In this document: piece after piece, positions 45,335 to 57,500 of the stretch | Layout of the letters: every line of letters begins with the position of its first letter | Position numbering within the stretch: position 1 is the stretch's first letter | NCBI RefSeq assembly: GCF_905171775.1 | Contig: NC_053489.1 | Location: 330,990,089-331,054,088 of the forward strand | Direction of reading: 5' to 3' | DNA length: 64,000 bases | DNA from: Rana temporaria | Lineage: Eukaryota; Chordata; Amphibia; Anura; Ranidae | The notes under the pieces: generated by a model | Told to the model about the DNA's origin: nothing | Database searches by the model: none | What the model saw: only the letters and a program-made list of their open reading frames with translations | Position numbers and translations under genes: made by a program

Positions 45335-47778
45335 GTGAGTACACTAATGATCTTAAGACAACACACACCCCCATGGCACTTAAAATCATTTTTACTAAAT
45401 GTGAAAGCGCTAAACCATCCCGCGGAAAGGACAGCATTGTGGCGGACAGCAAAACAGTCACACTGCAACATAATATGCACCCAAAAAACCCACTTTATTG
45501 ACTCTGCCTCCCCTCCATTCCACCACAAAGACTTCCCCCACATCTTCCTAGCATCCAACCAAGACAAAAAGAAAAGAGGAGTGCTGAATGCAATTAATAA
45601 ATCCACCGATTTTCCTCTCCATGAGAAAATATCTGACCCCAATGGTAGATATCTATTCCTGATCTGCACTATCGCAGGTTCCAAGTATACCTTAGCATGC
45701 ATATACGCCCCAAACTCACATCAAATTCACTTTTTAAACAAGGCAATGAAAAAAAGTAAGAGCTCTTCTCTAAAATTCCTATGAAAAAGCACATCGCAAG
45801 CTCAAAGCCACATCCTACTCTACCTCTAACAAGCCAGGGAAGGCCATGGCACAACGTATCCTTGCCCAACATATCAAGACCTTAATCCCCCAAATTTTCC
45901 ACCCTCCTACAAATGAAAAATTAATAAAAAAAAATAATAACCCACAAGACATGGCCAATGATTTTAGCTCATATTATGACTTCCTATACAACCTCAAAAA
46001 TGTAAAAAACACACCCAACCCTCTCGAGACCTAATCCAACAATTCCTATCCAAAATACATCTCCCTACCGTTAGTGAAGACCACCTAAAACTGAATTATC
46101 CCTTCGCAAAGCAAGAAATACAATGACACTGCCTTCTCCTCCATGTTTCCCCCTGAAATGTTGTCAGCAGTAATTGTCGCCCTACCAAAACCAGGTAAAA
46201 ACCCAGACACCCCCAAAAATTTTAGATCTCCTATTTAATGTAGATTTAAAATTATACGCACAAATGTTAGCCCTTAGAATATCCAAATGTCTCCCCCTTC
46301 TCATTAATGCAGATAAAACAGGATTCATCAAAGGCAGGCAATCATTGTACACTACCAGAAAACTCATAGACCTCATCCACACAGCCAGCATCGATGGAAC
46401 GCCCTCTCTGCTGCTATGGCTGGACTTAGAGAAGGCGTTCGTCAGAGTTTACTGGAGATACATGAGAGATATTCTTATTAAATTTGGATTTAAGGACTCC
46501 ATATTATCCACCATAATGGCATTATACTCTGCCCCTTCTGCCCAAGTTTACGTAGGAGAAATGCTCTCTACCCCCTTTCAAATATCTAATTGCACATGCC
46601 AAAGATGCCCCCTATCACCCCTTATCTATCTATTGAATCACTGGCAGAAAGCATTTAAAATTCCAAACTAATCTCAGTGGGAGAATACAATCATAAGATA
46701 ATCCTGTTCACGGACGACATCATATTGATGCTCACTAATCCACATTCATCTCTACCAGCAGTGTACTCTTTGCTACTTTAATTTGGTACACTGTCATATT
46801 ACAAAGCTAACGCAACTAACACAACTAAATCACACATCCTAGACCTAGGGGTAGATGGCACAACCCATACTCTCTTATCCTCAAAATTCTCATTTCAATG
46901 GGCAGAAGCAGGCATATAATTATCCGGAATCACATTAACAAGCCACTTAAAGAACCTTTTCAAAGAAAACTACACCAGATATAGACAAACATGTACCCAG
47001 TCTCTTCACCAACTAGGAAAACATGAATTATCATGGACCGGCAGACTGGCAACAGTTAAGATGACCTCTCTACCTCAACTTCTGTACCTCTTTCGAACCT
47101 TACCCATCCCAATACCTAAAAGCTTCACCAATTCTCTCCAAACATCCCTACAAAAATTCATATGGGCAGGGAAAAAAACATGAGTGGCTAAAAGTAGACT
47201 AAACAAACACAAATTAGTAGGGGTTCAGGCCTAGTAGATATTGCAGACTAACACACAGCAAGTATATTATCCCCACTAAAAGAATGGTTCCTTCTAACAC
47301 CCTCTACTAGATGAGGGAACATAGAAAATGTATGCAATCCCAGGTAAAGATTTAAAAAAAATGCATATGTAGCATAAATCTAAAAACAAATCCCTCTAAA
47401 TTCCTCCCATTAACCATGACAGCCACAGTCAGAGCATAGCGTAAACTTACATCCACCACCTGGAGAAGCACTCCAATAACACCCCTCAAATTCCCCCTAT
47501 CTGTCCTCAACTTGCTTATCCCTGACCTCCACACACATAAATGGTCCAAACAAGACCCCCTACCCCTACATAAACTACTGCACAACAATAAGATCAAACC
47601 TTTCCAAAACCTTAAAGCAGAGTTAAATCTAGGCCCAGAATCACACTACCAATATCTTCAAATCGCACACTGTATAAAAAGCAACCCACAACTTCTAATA
47701 TCTATCCCTACACATGTTATCACATTTTACTCAACCCACATCCCTGGAAATAAAGGTATTTCCCTATTTTATAACACC
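45335..47778 (+). pseudogene. L1 no. 3 ORF2, broken
   Basis: Endonuclease N-terminus at 45380-45784 (NVKALNHPAERTALW, TQKTHFIDSASP, YTLACIYAPNSHQ), then a deletion of the rest of the domain. The RT part is mostly open at 46174-46671 (LYAQMLALRISKCLPLLINA, DKTGFIKGRQS, WLDLEKAFVRVYW, CQRCPLSPLIY). The second active-site motif FTDDIILML follows at about 46712 in another frame. The C-terminal piece at 47512-47808 includes LKAELNLGPESHYQYLQIAH. Many stops; not functional. Confidence 0.8.
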
Positions 47779-48005
47779 AGAGAAAGTTTCCCCGAATGGG
47801 GTTTTTAGGCAGCTCAATTGGACGAATAAGGTGCAATTTACGTGAAAAAAGTATTTATTTGCATGTATCAAAAAGGGAAAAAGGGAATAATAAATATGAT
47901 ATGGGTTGCGGCAATACAAAATACATAACAAATTCATACAATATTATACAGTACACAACAAATCATTTATACAGCTGAATACAATTATTGCATGTATAAA
48001 CAATG

Positions 48006-48043
48006 TCCTAACGCGTTTCGACCATAATGGTCTTTTTCAGAGG
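48006..48043 (-). ncRNA. hammerhead-like motif, left PLE pseudo-LTR (core mutated)
   Basis: Minus strand: CTGAAAA (G of CUGANGA changed to A), A, stem II GACC/GGTC, GAAA, CGCG, TTAGG. Stem I CCT/AGG is kept. The core change should abolish cleavage. Confidence 0.6.
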
Positions 48044-48197
48044 TTTAATTGGTTGTGACTGAAAGAGAATGTACAAAAGGTTACATAAGGTATTTCACAT
48101 ATTTTAGTCCAATCACCTACCCCACCCACAGCTCCATTTGTATAGAGACATCTTCCATTTGGAAGGAGGGGTGGGGGGTGGAGGACAGAAAGCATGA

Positions 48198-48469
48198 GGC
48201 CCCGTACACACGACAGAGTTTCTCGGCAGAATTCACCGAGAAACTCAGTCAAAACCCGGATTCTGCCGAGAAACTCTGTCGTCTGTACAGTTTTGGCTCG
48301 ATGGAGCCGCCGAGGAGCTCGACGAGAAAATAGAGAACATGTTCTCTATTTTCTCGTTGTTCTATGGGAGAAGGCGGCCCGCCGAGCTCCTCTGCGGCTT
48401 CATCCCAGAACTCGACGAGGAACTCGATGTGCTTGGCACGTCGAGTTCCTCGGCCGTGTGTACGGGGCC
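48198..48469. mobile_element. Harbinger-type MITE, 272 bp
   Basis: Ends GGCCCCGTACACACG and CGTGTGTACGGGGCC, flanked by a 3-bp TSD TGA. The empty site is seen in the right pseudo-LTR near 51890, which proves the insertion. It is internally palindromic, for example CGAGAAAATAGAGAACATG with its mirror complement. Confidence 0.92.
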
Positions 48470-48951
48470 TGATACTGTATCAATGAGGCAAGAAAGATTA
48501 GTATAAATCGATCATTAACAGTAGTGAAGTAAGAATATAGTCTCGATGAGGCTTTGCTGTCACAAAACAGGGGGGTTCAGCCGCTCTTCCACAGATCGCT
48601 CCAAATCTCAGGGCTCCCATATGAGAGTCCACGCTGTATTGTGTGGTCCCACGTGACACAGCAGGGGGTCACCAAAAAGCGGGGCAGAACCCAAACAGGG
48701 CGGGCCGGTGGGGGGGAGAGAAACAACATGAGAAGAAGGAAAGGCCTGTAATGGGATAATAAACATTAAGGGTTGAGGCAATGTATGTATGTGTGTACAT
48801 ACATAAAAAGTGCCTATAAATTAAATTGTTGGGGGTGCCGTATGGTGTCAGCCCTATAAACAGAAGATTGATAATCAGGTATTTGGGTGAAAAAGACCCC
48901 CTAATGTAGCAAGGTATATGCATCAGACGATCCAGAAGAGGGGAGGGGAAG

Positions 48952-49644
48952 TGTCACGAAAGACGTTCTGTTTTGCCCCAACGCATGCGCGTTAGGACGC
49001 GTTTGCGCGCGCATGCGCGCATCAATGCGCCTGTTGCCCATGCCGGCGTACGTGGCGCGCGCGGCGTCAGCGCGCCAGCGCCCACGCACGGTGACGGTGT
49101 TTTGGCGCCAAGAAACGCTATTTAAACTGCCTGATGCCTCTCCATCTTGCTGACCAGTCTACAGCGTTTACCTAAGAATCTGCACCTGTTACCTGTTGAT
49201 CTTCTGTTTACCTGACCCGGCTTCCTGTGACCTTCCTTGCCTGCAACCTGCCTATGACCCCGGCTTAACCTGACTACGGCTCCTGCTTAACCCCTGGCTC
49301 TGTCTCTGCCCGCCTATGTTACCAACCTGGCTTGGACTATCGACTACTCTCTGGACTTACCCTGATTCCTGAACCACTTACCTGGCTTCTGTCCAGCTTG
49401 CTCACCTGCCTGATTCCTGTACCTGCTAGTGCCATACCACCGCCTCTGCCTGCTGCTTGGTGCTTCTCCTGGGCCAGCATACACCTGCCTGCTATCGCTT
49501 CCGGACCGCTACCCAGCTTTACCATCAGGCACTTGTGCCCCTCCGGACTCTTGACCCTCTGTCCATTCTACCAGGAGGTCCTGAGTCGGAGGCTTACGAG
49601 AGGCCGCTCCCTGCACGTTGAGCTCCATAACCAGGTACGTGACA
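48952..49644. mobile_element. solo LTR (Ty3/gypsy-like) in the PLE
   Basis: 693 bp beginning TGTCACGAAAGACG and ending GGTACGTGACA, with a 5-bp TSD GGAAG (48947-48951, 49645-49649). A CpG-rich first part, TATTTAAA near 49120 and the 'cctgacc..gcctatgacc' pyrimidine-rich body are typical of gypsy-like LTRs in amphibians. No internal coding region remains, so it arose by LTR recombination. Confidence 0.8.
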
Positions 49645-49649
49645 GGAAG

Positions 49650-50450
49650 GGAAGATCGGGTGATCGAATGAAAGAAAGAGGGGAGGAAAGAGAATGAAAT
49701 GTGGAAAAAGGGGTGTGGAACATGGGAAAGGGTAGGAGAGGAGTTGAGGTGAGGAAATATTAAAAGAGGAAAAAAACAAAAGGAGAAAATATGTGAGTAT
49801 GAGGAAATGTGAGAATGGAAAAAGGGAATGGATGGAAAGAGTGAGGGAATGTGTGTTTGAAATGTGGGAATTGTGCAGAAAGTGAAGTGAAAATACTGAT
49901 GAGGAAAGGAGGGGAGAACAGGTGAAGAAAAAGAAGGAATGAATTAAATGTGAAGGGCTAAGAAAGAGAGAAAGACGCTTGATGGGGAAATAGGAGAGGT
50001 GACAGTGAAAAAGGGGAGAGGGGAGAGGAACGTGGGAAGAAAGAAAAAACAAAAATGGTATGTAGTGCAGTAAGGAATAATCAAGGCCAATAGAACAAGA
50101 TTGGAGTGCAATGAAGCAAGGGTGTGGAGTGAAAGCAGGTGAGGTGAAAAAAGGAACTGAAAAGATAAATAGGTTAGTGTGGAGGGATAGAGGACATGGT
50201 GGTGCAAAAAGGGAAAGAAAAGGGAGGGGAAGGAAAAAAGAAATTAAAAGTGTGTTGAACTGCAAACAAGAAGTGATATAAGTGGGAAATAAAAAACATA
50301 GGAAGGGGAGGGGGCAAAAAAAAGTGTGGGAAGCGAGGGAAGGAACGTGACAAAAATGGGGGTGAGTGAGACCCTAATGAAAAGAATGAACGGCTGTTAC
50401 CTTGATGGACAAAGATGGCAATAAATCTTTTAGTTAAAGGTATCCAATAG
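49650..50450 (+). repeat. long purine-rich tract
   Basis: About 800 bp in which the plus strand is mostly G and A with almost no C. It lies in the 3' non-coding part of the PLE, so the element's own strand is pyrimidine-rich. The minus-strand frame of 223 codons here (Phe/Ser/Pro/Leu only) is a composition artefact. Confidence 0.8.
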
Positions 50451-50715
50451 GGACCATGCTTCAATATGGAAAAAGCCGCTGGTGTTCAAGAGACATATCA
50501 ACGTTATCCCAACAAAGCATTGGATATGTAAATCTTATAGAAAAAGGGGGAGGGGAATATGCGACATATGCCAAAAGGTGGACATACCAGCAGTAATGAT
50601 TATGGTGGGAAAGGGGAGAAAAAGGGAGAGAAAGAGGAGGCGCAAGGATAATACGATTATTGGGTTTTCCCAGATACAAAGCCCTTAAAAAATGGGGCGA
50701 ATGAAAAAGATTCAT

Positions 50716-51450
50716 TCAAGCCCGAAAGAGCTGTGGCTTGTAAATGGGAAGATATAGGTTGCCAATCTCCATACTATGGATATGCTTGGCTATTCTTCGC
50801 CAGAACTCATGTTTAGTCTTTCCAATGTAAGATGCACCGCATTCACACTCCATCAAATACACGGCGCCTCGCGTCCGACAATTGGTGAAGTGTGATGGTT
50901 TGAATGTGTCCCCATTGGGAAGTCGGAAAGTCCCTTCCTTTTTCATGAGTGGACAGTATGAGCAGTGACCACATGGAAAAGTGCCATGCACAGGGCAATG
51001 TGTGTTTCTCTTTGAGACATCTTTGTATTCACTTTGTACTAGAGGATCATTGATCGAAGTAGCACGTTTGAATGTGATAGATGGATGGTCAGCAATGAAT
51101 AGTTTGATTTTGGGATCGTCCGTTAGAATAGTCCAATTTTTTTGGAGTATTGGTTGTGTGAGTTTATGTTGATGGGAGAAACGTAGAATGATTCTGGTGA
51201 TTTCTGAATCAGAGGTTGAAATTGACTTCTTTTTATATAGAAGTAGGTTTCATAGCCCTGCATGAGGTTAACCCATTCATTGTCCTGATACATACTCATG
51301 GTGATGAAAAAGGGGTTGTACAACAGTAATGGGGGAATGACAACTGAGGTTCCAATGCCATGCAACTCATGTCCTATCTCCACAGTGTAAATAGGGGAAC
51401 GGGTGTTTAACCACCCAAAAAATTACATAGAAGGGACAAAACACATGGGG
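50716..51450 (-). pseudogene. PLE GIY-YIG endonuclease C-terminus
   Basis: Minus-strand remnant: after a frame change near 51220 it reads SEITRIILRFSHQHKLTQPI and NWTILTDDPKIKLFIADHP, then a Cys/His cluster CPVHGTFPCGHCSYCPL, then GAVYLMECECGASYIGKTKH and EFWRRIAKHIHSME. The last part is the GIY-YIG nuclease motif with the preceding CxC. In PLEs this domain nicks target DNA for priming. The upstream RT is absent; the frame ends at 50716. Confidence 0.85.
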
Positions 51451-51486
51451 TGGAGAGAATATGCTGCTCACCACTGTATATGCAAC

Positions 51487-51946
51487 AGAGAAAGTTTCCC
51501 CGAATGGGTTTTTTAGGCAGCTCAATTGGACGAATAAGATGCAATTTACGTGAAAAAAGTATTTATTCGCATGTATCAAAAAGGGAAAAAGGGAATAATA
51601 AATAGGATATGGGTTGCGGCAATACACAATTCATACAATATTATACAGTACACAACAAATCATTTATACAGCTGAATACAATTATTGCATGTATAAACAA
51701 TGTCCTAACGCGTTTCGACCATAATGGTCTTCTTCAGAGGTTTAATTGGTTGTGACTGAAAGAGAATGTACAAAAGGTTACATAAGGTATTTCACATATT
51801 TTAGTCCAATCACCTACCCCACCCACAGCTCCATTTGTATAGAGACATCTTCCATTTGGAAGGAGAGGTGGGGGGTGGAGGACAGAAAGCATGATACTGT
51901 ATCAATGAGGCAAGAAAGATTAGTATAAATCGATCATTACCAGTAG
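51487..51946 (-). repeat. PLE pseudo-LTR, right copy
   Basis: About 460 bp from AGAGAAAGTTTCCCCGAAT to ATCATTACCAGTAG, direct repeat of 47779-48524 without the MITE. It holds the better preserved hammerhead-like motif. Confidence 0.88.
51704..51740 (-). ncRNA. hammerhead ribozyme, PLE type (one extra A)
   Basis: Minus strand: CTGAAGA (51737-51731), one additional A, stem II GACC/GGTC with an ATTAT loop, GAAA, then CGCG and TTAGG. Stem I pairs CCT (51740-51738) with AGG (51706-51704). All core boxes are present. The unpaired A between CUGANGA and stem II departs from the consensus, so activity is uncertain. Confidence 0.65.
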
Positions 51947-52270
51947 CTGCAAAGTGGGGGACATGTTTCTGCACTGGGGACACATGCTGCATTGGTAGAA
52001 AAGGGCAGGCTGCATTTTTGGGCACGGATAAAGTTGTTGTTAATATTTATTTTTATAATTTAATTCTGCATAAAACATTTAAGTGTCATTTCATGATATT
52101 TATTAAGGTTGTGTCTAGGGATGGGATTAGGGGGCGGGACATGGTAGGGGTTGGGCAGGGCAACTGGTGGTGAGTATGCCTTGAGGCCTGGCTAGTAGCT
52201 CAGGACTTGAAATTTTGAGCCCTGGTCTAAGTAACACTGTTTGGAACTTGGAAATGCACAACAATAAAAG
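51947..52270. other. flank of the PLE, nothing recognised
   Basis: No gene or named element. It may be a 3' LINE tail or the PLE flank. Confidence 0.35.
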
Positions 52271-52648
52271 CGATTGAAATTAAAATCTCCTCTTTGAATG
52301 TTTAGGGCTTAAGCAGCCCATAAAAAAGTTCAATGCTTCTATTCGCTTTAGCAATTGAACAAATGACAGTGGCAAACAGACACCATAGTAGGTTTCGGGG
52401 GGGGGGGGGGGGAGCAGAAGATAAAGTAGCACTCTATGCTGACAACGCACTATTATTTATAGGTGATGTGGATAAATCCCCTACCTCTCATATGTCCCTT
52501 ATCAATACATTTGTGAATAATTGGGATAAATCAGTCCTCCTCCCTCTAGACAACCACTTGATAAAATTCCCCCCCAACCGCTTTGCAGATAAAAATTGTC
52601 ACTGGGTTTAAAAATCTTGGTGTCTGGGTCACTTCTAACATACAAGAT
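52271..52648 (+). pseudogene. L1-like fragment: endonuclease start fused to RT by deletion
   Basis: IKISSLNV, a stop, GLSSP at about 52283 is the start of an L1 endonuclease. From 52333 the frame jumps to the RT region LLFALAIEQM and DKVALYADNALLFIGD, where the catalytic YADD reads YADN, and then NNWDKSVLLP. FKNLGVWVTSN near 52610 is the following conserved segment. It ends at the hammerhead unit. Confidence 0.7.
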
Positions 52649-53694
52649 CGGTTGGGGCGGATCGGCCAGGCCGGCTCGCTCAGCCCTGGGAGCTGCTATG
52701 CGTTCTTGGGGCCCGCCCCTTTCCCCATCCCTCCCACTACCTCTGGGTTTGGTGGGGGTCGGGCGGACGTCCAATTACGCATCGACGGCACCTATCACAC
52801 GTCATGTTCACCGCGACACTATCAGTGGCGCTGGCGGATGGACGTTGTTGATTTCCATCTGGAAATCCTCCACGAGGTGGTGAATCCCCGCCGCCCCTTG
52901 TCCAATCACCACCTCCTCCTATGGATGACCCACGTGCCGTTGGTGAGCCATCCCCCACCCCCAGTGGGTATTTATACTCGCTCTGATCCAGTAGTTGTCC
53001 CTATGGCGGCGCTCCTGTCGGTCCTGGTTGTTTTTTGGCACCCATCTCATTTTACTCTCAGGTACACAAATTTATCGTTTTACCTTGTCCTACCATTCAC
53101 TCTTTATTCACATGAGGCCCCACTGCCCTCATCCCTTTCTGTTTGTGGCACACCACCCCAAGTTTTGGGGTCCACTTACAGTTTATTTTATTATTATTGT
53201 TACCACATTGGGGTCTAGTGTACTTCCATATACACCTCCTTGTCTTAACCGACCAATAATTCTTACTCACTGGCTTATGCCATATCATATTAATTTATTA
53301 TATTATTTTGGCTTATTGCCACACTGTTCATTCTTTTAGCTATCACTAGTCCCTTTTATGTTTATTTTTATTTATTTTTACAGATCATTATATCCATCTG
53401 AGTCACACTTACCCTCATGCAGCCATGGGGCCGCCATTTGGGACACTCATTTCCTTACTGGATCTTTCCATCTGCGGTGGGTTGGCCCGCCTCAGCTCCC
53501 ATGGGCTGATTCCTTTCCGGCCACCTGTCCTGCCCTCCTAGTTTGTGCCCTTGGCCTTTGACATACCCGTAAGTATTGTGGGGAATAGTTACTACTCTAA
53601 TTATTCCCCCTTGCTCTCTAACTGGAATTAATATTTATACTCCTACCTTATATTTTATTGTTTTTAATATCTACAGACATCTACCTCATACCCT

Positions 53695-53733
53695 GCTCCT
53701 GAAGAGTGGCATTAGCCACGAAACGCGTTGAGC
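53695..53733 (+). ncRNA. hammerhead ribozyme, complete core (unit B)
   Basis: Stem I GCTC (53695-53698) pairs with GAGC (53730-53733). CTGAAGA 53699-53705; stem II GTGGC/GCCAC with ATTA loop 53706-53719; GAAA 53720-53723; CGCG; TT 53728-53729. Expected cleavage is after T53729. Stem III is the palindrome ACGCGT, too short for a hairpin, so two molecules or adjacent units would have to pair. This is the minimal type I form described for Penelope-like elements and retrozymes. Confidence 0.85.
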
Positions 53734-54597
53734 CAATAGATGCCCCCTTCATACTTGTTGCTACTTTACTATCTACCATTCATACATTGATCTCATTTTT
53801 TCATCAGGTTATCATGGCTACAACTACTACGGAGGAGCCATTTGATGCCCCCTGTATACTTGCTGGTACTGTATTATTTACCATTTTATATATATACCAA
53901 TTACATCTATGTATCATTTAATCATGGTTACAATCATTATGGAGATATTCTAATCAATTGATTTTGCACAATGTCTATATCCTTGACCAATTATATTTTA
54001 CTACGAGCTATTAGATGCCTTATTGGTCAATATATGACAAGTTATTATCAATTGTTCCCTTTCCAAACCAGTGGATTGTACCAATGTATTCGACCTTATT
54101 TTTTTTTTTTTCCTCCTTTTTTTTTTTTTTTTTTCATATTTATTCTTTATTTCCTTTTTTTTTTTCCATTATATGTCAGATTCACAGGGAATTAACAAAA
54201 ACATATACAGTAGGTACCAACACATATATATATATACATCTTACACTGTACTCTTATATATGGGTGACGGGGAAATGTTGGAGGTTTTCTCAGTTTAACC
54301 TAAACAAAGCACACCCATACCTCCTTCATCCCCTTACCCTATTCTCAAACCACTTCCACTTTTTACCATTAGCTTCTTTTCTCTTACTTAATACCACTGC
54401 ATCGGCCTCCCCACTCCCACCTCCCCACAATTCCCTTACTCTGTCATACATGTGTTACTTAATCCCTCCCAACCCCCCCAAAAAAAAAAAAAAAAAACAC
54501 AAAAGAACCCCCCCCCCCCCTTCCGAGCCTGAGACAGAGGTCCCCCCCTGCTTAAACCCCTTATCTTACCTCACCTTCTACCCAATTGGGTTCAATA

Positions 54598-57500
54598 CTA
54601 CTCACTCTCCTCCTCCAGTAATCTCTTCCCTTCTTCAGTATTTACAAATTGGTTCCAACCAGTCCATGTTTCTACATATTGTTCCCTTTTATTCCGGGCT
54701 GAGAGGATCAAGTCCTCAATTGCTCCAGTCTCTCTAACCCTATTAAGCCACCTCGTAATTGATGGTGGTCTACTGTCTCTCCATTGTAGTGTTATTCCCT
54801 GTCTAGCTGTATTTATCATATGACATATCACCGACTTTTTATACTCTTGTACTGGGATTTGTGAGCTATGGAGCAGAAACAGTGCTGGGTCCTCCGGAAT
54901 CTGAAAATTCGTAAATTTTTGCGCAATCCTCTGGACCTCCTTCCAGTATTCTCTTACTTTTACACATGACCAAAATATATGCAGAAAAGTTCCCTGCTCC
55001 AAGCCACATCTCCAACAGTACTCTGAGTAACCTTTAGAGAATTTTTGAAATTTTTCCGGTGTATAATACCATTGGGACAGTAATTTATAATTGGATTCCT
55101 GTATTCGCGTGGATATTGATGAATTTAATGCCAAATAAATTATATGTTTACGTTGAGACTGTGAGAATTTTCTCCCCAAATCTCTCTCCCATTTCCTCAA
55201 TCCCGGCAACTCAAAATCCTCTTGAGGGGCATTCAGTAAACTATACATTTTTGAACTCACTCTTTGTATCGGTTCCTCCTCATCACAGTATTGTTCAAAT
55301 TTTGTTAATTGTCGTCTAAAGTTAGATGCTTGTCCTAGGGATCTTAAGAAGTGACTTATTTGTAGTGCTTGCCAAGGGGATAGCTCAAAGTTCCCTCTTC
55401 TCTTTGTTAGAGCCTCAATTGGAGGCCACCCATCTTTTTGCAGGAAGTGGGATACCTGTAACTTACCCCTTTCTTTCAGTTTATTAAAAATTGCTCCTTC
55501 TACTCCTGGAATAAAACCTGGGTTCCCTAATATAGGAAATAAAGGGGATTGATCTGATGAAAATTTAGGGTTTTTACAGATTTTAGCCGCAATTAACAAC
55601 GTTGTGCCAATTATGGGATGTTTCTTCATCTCGATTGGCAGTAACTTATAACACCAAGGTGCCCTCTTTAGTACTACTGAGCAGAATTGCTGTTCTACCT
55701 CCACCCATTTTTTATATTGCCCATTCCTACACCAATCAATCAACCTCGTTAAGTGTGCCGCTTGGTAGTATTTGGCAATGTCCGGGACTGCCATCCCCCC
55801 AAAGCACTTGGGTAACCTCAACACTTCTTTTTTAATCCTCGCCTTCTTCCCTGCCCAGATGAATTCCATCAGGAGGGTATTTATTTGCCGGATAAATACC
55901 GATGGTATCATTATTGGAAGTGTTTGAAATAAATACGTAATTTTTGGCAAAATGCTCATCTTGACTATATTATTTCTTCCAAACCATGAATGTAATCCAT
56001 GTTGCCATTTCTCAAGTAACCTTCTTATTGAAGTAAGAAGTGGCGGGAAATTTATTTTGAAAGTTTATTTTATGTTTGCTGGAATCAGGGCACCCAAGAA
56101 CTTTAGCGCAGTCTTCCACTTAAATCGAAAATTTTGTTGTATATTCGCCTGTTTCTGGGATGGCAGTGACACACACATTGCTTCGGATTTTGCCTGATTT
56201 ATTTTTAAGTTAGAAAGCTCTCCAAATTTGGCGATTTCCTTAACAAGATTGGGAAGGGATACATGCGGGTTTGATATAGTAAATAGCAGATCGTCTGCAA
56301 ATGCGGTTACTTTGTGCCTGCATCCCCCTATCTGTATACCCTGCACATCTGGATTTTGACATATTTTATTTAATAGAGGCTCCAGGTATAGCACAAATAA
56401 CAATGGTGACAGGGGGCATCCCTGGCGTGTTCCGTTCGTGATATGGAAAGTATTAGAGTTCCTCCCGTTAACTCGGACCGAGGCACGCGGGTCTGTATAA
56501 ACACTCCCAATCCATCTTAACATATTCTCCCCCAGGCCCGCGTGCCTCAGTGCCGAGAACAGGAACCTCCAATTCACTCTATCAAAAGCCTTCTCGGCAT
56601 CAGTATTTAGGAACACGCAAGGGATGTCCCGGTCCGTGACCCAATGCACCAGATTAAGCATTCTTATTGTACCGTCTCTTGCTTCCCTTGTAGGAACAAA
56701 ACCCACTTGGTCCATGTCCACTAACTCAGGTAACCACACCTGGATCCGACTCGCTAATATCTTAGTAAAGAGTTTTAGGTCCGAGTTTAATAATGAGATC
56801 GGCCTATAGCTACCGCATTCTGCGGGATCTTTCCCCTCCTTGGGGATAACTATAATTTGAGCTAATAGGGCCTCTGGTGGGAATTTAGCCGTCTGGCCCA
56901 CTGCATTAAAAAACTCAGTTAGCTGCCCTCCCAGTATTGTTATAAACTCTTTATAATATCTGATTGTATATCCATCCGGTCCTGGGGCCTTCCCTTCCTT
57001 CATAGTTTTTAATGTTGCCTCTATTTCTTCTATTGAAATGGGGATATCTAAACTAGCCTGAGCTATTGATGATAACCTGGCTGAATCCAATGTTGAGAAA
57101 TATTCCTCTATTTTTAATGGGTCCACTGGTAACTGTGTCAAATTATATAGGGATGAGTAATATCTCCCAAACTCTTCCACTATCTCTTCAGGTTTCCTCT
57201 TTAATTGTCCCTCCTTCCCCTTAATTTGTGGAACGTATGTTTGTTGGCTTTTCTCTTTCAATTTCCCTGCAAGTAATTTGCTACACTTATCTCCAAATTC
57301 ATAGTTTGTTTTCCTACCCCTTTGTATTATTGCTTTAGCCTTGTAACGTAGAATCTCAGTAATCTGCCTTCTCAGGTAGCTCAATTCTCTGCTTGTTTGA
57401 GGGGTATGTAACTTTTTATGTTGGAGTTCCAACTCCTGAATCTCCCTTACTAAATTTTTAACCTGCTGGTCTCGCTTCCTTTTTATCTTCGCTCCATGTC

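Larger units (their letters stand above)
43789..47778 (+). mobile_element. L1-type LINE no. 3, old, 3' end lost
   Basis: Starts with a G run and GGCGTGGCTAGCCAAC, like the other L1 copies. ORF1 and ORF2 are recognisable but in many frames with internal deletions. It ends where the PLE pseudo-LTR begins at 47779. Confidence 0.8.
47779..48524 (-). repeat. PLE pseudo-LTR, left copy (with MITE)
   Basis: Starts AGAGAAAGTTTCCCCGAAT and ends ATCATTAACAGTAG, matching the right copy apart from a 272-bp MITE at 48198-48469, a short extra segment near 47920 and scattered substitutions. It contains the hammerhead-like motif at 48006-48043. Confidence 0.85.
47779..51946 (-). mobile_element. Penelope-like element flanked by pseudo-LTR direct repeats
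   Basis: Two direct copies of a roughly 460-bp sequence (47779-48524 with a MITE inside; 51487-51946) enclose a minus-strand GIY-YIG endonuclease remnant and non-coding sequence. The arrangement (direct terminal repeats that each hold a hammerhead-like motif, with GIY-YIG coding between) is the organisation described for Penelope-like elements. The RT is missing, so the element is internally shortened. It is inserted in or next to L1 no. 3. Confidence 0.8.

Noticed and set aside
49594..50265. 223-codon minus-strand frame
   Set aside because: It is almost only Phe, Ser, Pro, Leu, Ile and His because the strand is pyrimidine-rich, which also lacks stop codons. No domain.
54015..54737. 240-codon plus-strand frame
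   Set aside because: It translates the T-rich poly(A) complement and the antisense of L1 no. 4.
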